From Caballeronia sp. SL2Y3 (GTDB lineage: Bacteria; Pseudomonadota; Gammaproteobacteria; Burkholderiales; Burkholderiaceae): a DNA stretch of 64,000 bases. Made by a program: the position numbers and the translations under genes. How positions within the stretch are numbered: position 1 is the first letter of the stretch; each line of letters starts with the position of its first letter. Below are positions 61,551 through 64,000 of the stretch, in pieces. Under the pieces are notes generated by a model. The model did no database searches and had not been told where the DNA came from. It was given only the letters and a program-made list of their open reading frames with translations. Where the stretch lies: positions 1 through 64,000 of the forward strand of contig NZ_CP084260.1 in NCBI RefSeq assembly GCF_022879575.1. The letters run 5' to 3'.

Positions 61551-62870
61551 ATGGTGATCGCCAATCCCGAAAAGACGACACTCTCCGCGCGCAGCTTCGA
61601 ACTCGGCGTGATGTCGGGTTTGGACCGCTATTCGGTCGAGCATGGCGAGTGGACGCTCTCGAGCGTCTTCCAGCCGGTGTTCAGCCTTTCGCACATGCGC
61701 GCGGTCGGCTACGAAGGACTGCTGCGCGCGCACGACGCGCTCGATCGCCCGGTGCCGCCGGTCGATGTGTTCGCGCAGGCGTCGCGCGTCGGCGAAGCCT
61801 TGCAGATCGACCGCCTCGCGCAGGCGCTGCATCTCGAAAACTTCAAGATGCTCGGCGCGCAGAACGAATGGCTGTTCCTCAACGTGCATCCCGGCGCGCT
61901 GACCGAGCCGTATCACGCGGCCGCGCTGCTCGCCAATCTGAAGCGGCTGCATATCGAGCCGCGCCGCGTCGTGCTCGAAGTGCTGGAGCAGAGCGCCGGG
62001 GACATCGAGCGTCTCGCGCAGGCGGTGCAGCAGTTCCGCGAGCACGGCTTTTTGATCGCGCTCGACGACTTCGGCGCGGGACACACGAACATCGAACGGA
62101 TCTGGCAACTCGATCCGGATATCGTCAAGCTCGACCGCGTGATGCTGTCGCACGCCGGCCACAACGTGCATGCGCCGCTGTCGGAGCGCACGCGCAAGCA
62201 GCGGCGCAACATGGAAGCGGTGCTGTCGGGCATCGTCTCGCTGCTGCACGAGGCGGGCAAGCTCGTGCTGATCGAGGGCGTCGAAACCGAGCACGAGGCG
62301 CAGCTTGCGCTCGCGAGCGGCGCGGACTTCGTGCAGGGCTTTTTCTTCGCGCGGCCGCATCCGGGACTCGCGGACGGCGTGCATGCGCAGAACATCATCG
62401 GCGAATTGACGGAGCGGTATCGCTTGCAGACGGAAGCGCGCGAGCGGCGTGTCGCGACGCGGCTTCAGCCCTACGTGCGGGCGTTCGAGCGCGCGGCGGA
62501 ACGGCTCGCGGCGGGCGAACCGCTCGACGAAGTGTGCTGGAACTTCCTCGCGCTCGATCACGCCGCGCGCTGCTTCCTGCTCGACCAGAACGGCCGGCAG
62601 TCGGGCCGCAATGTCGTGTTGCGCGCCGACCGCGCCGCGCACGAAGCGCGCTTTCTGCCGCTCGTCGATGCGCAGGGCGCGAACTGGCTGCGTCGTCCGT
62701 ACTTTCGCGCGGCGCTCGGCGACCCCGAGCGCGTGCACGTGACGAAGCCGTATCTTTCGATCAACGAGGCGATGCCGTGCGTCACGCTTTCGGTCGAGAC
62801 GCGCTCCGGCGGCAAGCGCTGCGTGCTGTGCGGCGACATCGACTGGCTGCCGGACGACGACGCCGACTGA
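61551..62870 (+). CDS. EAL-domain protein with C-terminal sensor-like domain
   Basis: A 439-residue predicted c-di-GMP phosphodiesterase. The signature is E55-G-L (YEGLLR) instead of EAL. The other residues needed are present: N111 (FLNVHP), E143, D172-D173 (LDDFGAG), K193 (KLD), E242/E245 (IEGVET) and Q262. The C-terminal region (about 290-439, FFLDQNG-like and CGDIDW) resembles a PAS/Cache-type sensor as in YkuI. The start is 61551 (GAGGG upstream); a longer frame from 61410 (MDLALSTATG) is possible. Confidence 0.85.
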   Translation: MVIANPEKTTLSARSFELGVMSGLDRYSVEHGEWTLSSVFQPVFSLSHMRAVGYEGLLRAHDALDRPVPPVDVFAQASRVGEALQIDRLAQALHLENFKMLGAQNEWLFLNVHPGALTEPYHAAALLANLKRLHIEPRRVVLEVLEQSAGDIERLAQAVQQFREHGFLIALDDFGAGHTNIERIWQLDPDIVKLDRVMLSHAGHNVHAPLSERTRKQRRNMEAVLSGIVSLLHEAGKLVLIEGVETEHEAQLALASGADFVQGFFFARPHPGLADGVHAQNIIGELTERYRLQTEARERRVATRLQPYVRAFERAAERLAAGEPLDEVCWNFLALDHAARCFLLDQNGRQSGRNVVLRADRAAHEARFLPLVDAQGANWLRRPYFRAALGDPERVHVTKPYLSINEAMPCVTLSVETRSGGKRCVLCGDIDWLPDDDAD

Positions 62871-62876
62871 CTTCGC

Positions 62877-64000
62877 TCACTTCGCGACGACCACCGGAAT
62901 GCCCTTCAGCGACGACGCGCCTTTCATCGCTTCGATGGACGCGCGCACGGCATCGCCCGTCGCCGCCTCGATGCCGAGCCGCGCGACGAGTTCGCGCTCG
63001 CTGCGTTTGACCATCGCGAGATTCGCGAGCTTCACGTGACCGTAGCCGCGCACGCGCTCGAAGAGCGCGGCGAGCGCCGCGACATCCTTGGCGTTGGCGG
63101 CGTCGAGTTTGGCGAGCGCGCGCTGCATCGTGATTTCGTAGTCCTTGGCGAGTTGGCGTTCCATGCGGCGTTCGAGCGTTCTGCCGAACGGATCGAGAGC
63201 CGTGCCGCGCAGCGCGCGCAGCTTCGACAGGCCGCCGAGCACCGGCCACATCCACTGGCCGAAGGTTTTCTTCTTCGGCGCGCCGTGCGACAACGCGGGC
63301 GGCGCGAGGTTGAACTTCACGGTGTAGGCGTCGCCGGGCGCGCCTTCGAACTGCGCGGCGAGCGCCGCGCGGAACGCCGGGTCCGCGTGCAGGCGCGCGA
63401 CTTCGTATTCGTCCTTCACCGCGAGCAGCTTGTAGAACGTGATCGCCACGGCGCGCTTCACGTCTTCATTGACCGACGCCTGCGCGATCAGCGAACGATA
63501 TCGCTCGACGTGTTTCGCGCCGCCGTACGCGCGAAGCCGTTGCTCGCGGTCACGGATCAGATCCGCAAGCGGCATGTCCGCCATCGCGACGCGCTTCTGC
63601 TGCGCTGAGGACGCGAGCGCATCGAGCGCATTCATATCCGCCGCCGCGAGCCGGCCGATCGCGAAGGCCAGCTTGTTCGCGGCGACCGCCACGTTGTTCA
63701 GTTCGAGCGCGCGCATCAACGCGCCGTGCGACACGGGCACGAGCCCGAGTTGCCACGCGAAGCCGAGCATCACGATATTCGCGCCGATGGTGTCGCCGAG
63801 AAAGCGCGTCGCGAGCGCTTGCGCGTCGCAGGTTTGCAGGGCATCGGCGGCATCCGCGCCGGCCGCGTGGCGCATCTTGTCGAGCAGCGCGTCGGCGTGC
63901 AGATTGGCGTCCGGGTTCTGCACGAAGCTCGCGTTCGGAATGGCGTGCGTGTTGACGACGATCTTCGTCCGGTCATGCCGCACCGTTTGCAACGCTTCGG
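62877..64000 (-). CDS. Indolepyruvate ferredoxin oxidoreductase family protein (3' part)
   Basis: The C-terminal part of a large 2-oxoacid:ferredoxin oxidoreductase family protein; the frame is open to the window edge, so the start is off the right side. It contains GDTIGANIVMLGFAWQLGLVPVS (gamma-domain-like) and the DUF6537-type tail with KKKTFGQWMWPVLGGL and EYEVARLH. Relatives oxidise indolepyruvate and similar 2-oxoacids to acyl-CoA. The family call rests on this C-terminal region only. Confidence 0.8.
   Translation of the reverse strand, partial: EALQTVRHDRTKIVVNTHAIPNASFVQNPDANLHADALLDKMRHAAGADAADALQTCDAQALATRFLGDTIGANIVMLGFAWQLGLVPVSHGALMRALELNNVAVAANKLAFAIGRLAAADMNALDALASSAQQKRVAMADMPLADLIRDREQRLRAYGGAKHVERYRSLIAQASVNEDVKRAVAITFYKLLAVKDEYEVARLHADPAFRAALAAQFEGAPGDAYTVKFNLAPPALSHGAPKKKTFGQWMWPVLGGLSKLRALRGTALDPFGRTLERRMERQLAKDYEITMQRALAKLDAANAKDVAALAALFERVRGYGHVKLANLAMVKRSERELVARLGIEAATGDAVRASIEAMKGASSLKGIPVVVAK

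Overview
The window looks like the start of the main chromosome of a Burkholderiaceae betaproteobacterium, probably Paraburkholderia, Caballeronia or a close relative. This is inferred from dnaA at base 1 followed by dnaN and gyrB, uniformly high GC, Ala/Pro-rich tails on several proteins, a QueE with the CX14CX2C cluster spacing described for Burkholderia, and the gene content. The replication origin itself probably lies just upstream of base 1. I see no phage, insertion sequence, CRISPR array or rRNA operon. Most of the window is core genome, with a few accessory genes inserted between core blocks.

Layout. 1-5.6 kb: dnaA-dnaN-gyrB. 5.6-12.3 kb: a DNA-modification-dependent HNH endonuclease candidate, a small zinc-ribbon protein with the RNA helicase dbpA, a DHA2-type exporter, a DUF488 protein, tRNA-Lys, a thioesterase, a patatin and an OsmC protein. 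12.3-20.3 kb: a D-2-hydroxyacid dehydrogenase, pckG, a LysR regulator, topB and a thioredoxin-fold protein. 20.4-30.4 kb: dprA divergent from def-fmt, a LysE exporter, htpX, then rsmB, a DUF4390 protein and an NtrY/NtrX-like two-component pair. 30.5-34.5 kb: tRNA-Phe, the queuosine genes queC-queE-queD, an HpcH/HpaI aldolase and a Sel1-repeat protein.

34.5-41 kb (minus strand): the cell-shape operon mreB-mreC-mreD-mrdA-rodA, divergent from the tRNA-amidotransferase genes gatC-gatA-gatB (41.2-44.6 kb). 44.7-50.4 kb: a PPK2 kinase, xth, an M48 protease with an AmpG-like permease, and metX-metW. 50.6-53 kb: a Phd/RelE-type toxin-antitoxin pair, a HAD nucleotidase and argB. 53.1-64 kb: a small CWC protein, a RegB/RegA-type redox two-component system, a chemoreceptor, a uracil/xanthine permease, a Na+/H+ antiporter, an EAL-domain protein and the 3' part of an indolepyruvate ferredoxin oxidoreductase gene that runs off the right edge.

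How the genes work together. Clear functional units are replication initiation (dnaA, dnaN), preQ0 synthesis (queC, queE, queD), the elongasome (MreBCD, PBP2, RodA), GatCAB transamidation, formyl-methionine handling (def, fmt), methionine entry (metX, metW) and two signalling pairs whose regulators both have a receiver plus Fis-type helix layout. The least explained sequence is in three gaps: the regA-chemoreceptor gap (55.35-55.8 kb), which has a minus-strand terminator-like hairpin and an 11-bp perfect inverted repeat; the chemoreceptor-permease gap (57.37-57.8 kb), which has two copies of a palindromic repeat; and the permease-antiporter gap (59.1-59.56 kb), which has a 15-bp direct repeat and a 50-codon reading frame.
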